In this document: positions 63,396 to 64,000 of the stretch, in pieces
How the letters are laid out: each line of letters starts with the position of its first letter
Position numbering within the stretch: the stretch's first letter is position 1
Origin: Lewinella sp. JB7
GTDB taxonomy: Bacteria > Bacteroidota > Bacteroidia > Chitinophagales > Saprospiraceae
Length of the DNA stretch: 64,000 nt
NCBI RefSeq assembly: GCF_024297185.1
Contig: NZ_JANCTD010000004.1
Span: 310,001-374,000 of the forward strand
Reading direction: 5' to 3'
Notes under the pieces: model-generated
Seen by the model: only the letters and a program-made list of their open reading frames with translations
What the model was told of the DNA's origin: nothing
The model's database searches: none
Made by a program: the position numbers and the translations under genes

Positions 63396-64000
63396 ATGTC
63401 CGTACTCGCTACCCTCGACTGGGTGATCATTGCCCTGTACTTCGTCATCATTCTCGGTATCGCCTGGTGGGTGATCCGGCAAAAGAACGACACCTCCGAC
63501 GACTACTTCCTGGCGGGGCGCAACCTCGGCTGGTTCGTCATCGGCTCATCCATCTTCGCTTCCAACATCGGCTCCGAACACATCGTCGGGCTGGCCGGCT
63601 CCGGGGCGACCGACGGCGTAGCGATGGCCCACTACGAACTCCACGCCTGGTGCCTCCTGGTGCTGGGGTGGGTGCTCGCCCCCTTCTACATGCGCTCCAA
63701 AATCTACACCATGCCGGAGTTCCTGGAGAAACGGTTCAGCGCCGCCTCCCGCTACGTGCTGTCGATCATCTCCCTGATCGCCTACGTACTCACCAAGGTG
63801 GCCGTCGGCATCTTCGCCGGGGGCATCGTGTTTGGCGTCCTGTTGCCGGAAGTGAGCTTTATGGGGCTCGACAGCTTCTGGGTCGGCTCGATCCTCATGA
63901 TTCTGCTGACGGGTGCTTACACTATTTTGGGCGGACTCAAAGCCGTGGCTTACACCGAGGCCATCCAGACGGTGATCCTGATCTTCGGGGCCGTCACCGT
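63396..64000 (+). CDS. Sodium/solute symporter (SSS family), cut by the window edge
   Basis: The ATG at 63396 opens a frame that stays open to the end of the window (201 codons). The visible part has about five hydrophobic segments and the SSS/SGLT family opening: D-D-Y-F-L-A-G-R-N-L-G-W-F-V-I-G-S-S, A-S-N-I-G-S-E-H-I-V-G-L-A-G and T-M-P-E-F-L-E-K-R-F. In this operon it should import L-arabinose with Na+ across the inner membrane. The gene continues to the right. Confidence 0.9.
   Translation, partial: MSVLATLDWVIIALYFVIILGIAWWVIRQKNDTSDDYFLAGRNLGWFVIGSSIFASNIGSEHIVGLAGSGATDGVAMAHYELHAWCLLVLGWVLAPFYMRSKIYTMPEFLEKRFSAASRYVLSIISLIAYVLTKVAVGIFAGGIVFGVLLPEVSFMGLDSFWVGSILMILLTGAYTILGGLKAVAYTEAIQTVILIFGAVT

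Noticed and set aside
1-64000. Mobile elements, CRISPR arrays, tRNA or rRNA genes
   Set aside because: Read through for transposases, integrases, direct-repeat arrays and cloverleaf or rRNA-like stretches; none could be supported.

Overview
The window is GC-rich DNA from a Bacteroidota member. The signs are two SusC/SusD pairs, a hybrid two-component regulator, many exported glycosidases and sulfatases with Bacteroidota-type lipoprotein signals, and promoter elements of the TTTG / TAnnTTTG type. The high GC content and the mix of alginate, sulfated-polysaccharide and arabinan genes fit a marine Saprospiria/Lewinella-like organism; that placement is an inference, since no rRNA or marker gene is present. 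I saw no tRNA, rRNA, CRISPR array, insertion sequence or phage gene. Coding density is very high and no gene-free stretch exceeds 300 bases.

Layout. (1) 1-4217, all minus: the N-terminal part of a large secreted protein cut by the window edge; an unknown 111-residue protein translationally coupled to a group III truncated globin; and a three-gene class I cytochrome P450 system (P450, 2Fe-2S ferredoxin, ferredoxin reductase). (2) 4376-14011: a GH78 rhamnosidase, a Nudix-family transcription regulator, an M20 amidohydrolase gene broken by an in-frame amber codon, and a giant ThuA/sugar-dehydrogenase/cytochrome c protein. Two matching 21-bp inverted repeats (ATTRTCT-N7-AGACAAT) sit in front of the regulator and in front of the ThuA gene. 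(3) 14037-22862: an alginate region with a PL6 lyase followed by a divergent NRAMP-fold transporter, a small lipoprotein with a clear terminator, and a PL7 lyase followed by a second GH78 enzyme. The promoters of both lyase genes carry the same perfect palindrome, TTGGTTAACCAA. A hexapeptide acetyltransferase diverges from the PL7 gene. (4) 22986-37496: a diheme cytochrome c gene, then a polysaccharide utilisation locus made of a hybrid two-component sensor, three sulfatases and SusC/SusD, with no glycoside hydrolase inside it. (5) 37493-39987, minus: a sialidase-fold protein, an SDR dehydrogenase and a lipoprotein. (6) 40091-64000: a Nudix-family AraR-like regulator diverging from an apparent 14-gene arabinan operon of more than 23 kb (SusC, SusD, FG-GAP/ASPIC lipoprotein, GH43, GH51, GH43, GH43, GH127, GH51, AraB, AraD, AraA, exported aldose epimerase, SSS symporter cut by the right edge).

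How the genes work together. The arabinan operon covers the whole route: outer-membrane capture (SusCD), debranching and depolymerisation in the envelope (GH43, GH51, GH127), mutarotation, Na+-coupled uptake, and isomerisation, phosphorylation and epimerisation to D-xylulose 5-phosphate. Its promoter has a textbook TTTG-N20-TACATTTG core followed directly by a TAAGTGT-N7-ACACTTA inverted repeat; a second copy lies in front of the divergent regulator gene. The two Nudix regulators in the window thus each appear with their own pair of operators of identical 7-7-7 geometry but different half-sites. The alginate pair forms a third small regulon whose regulator is not in the window.
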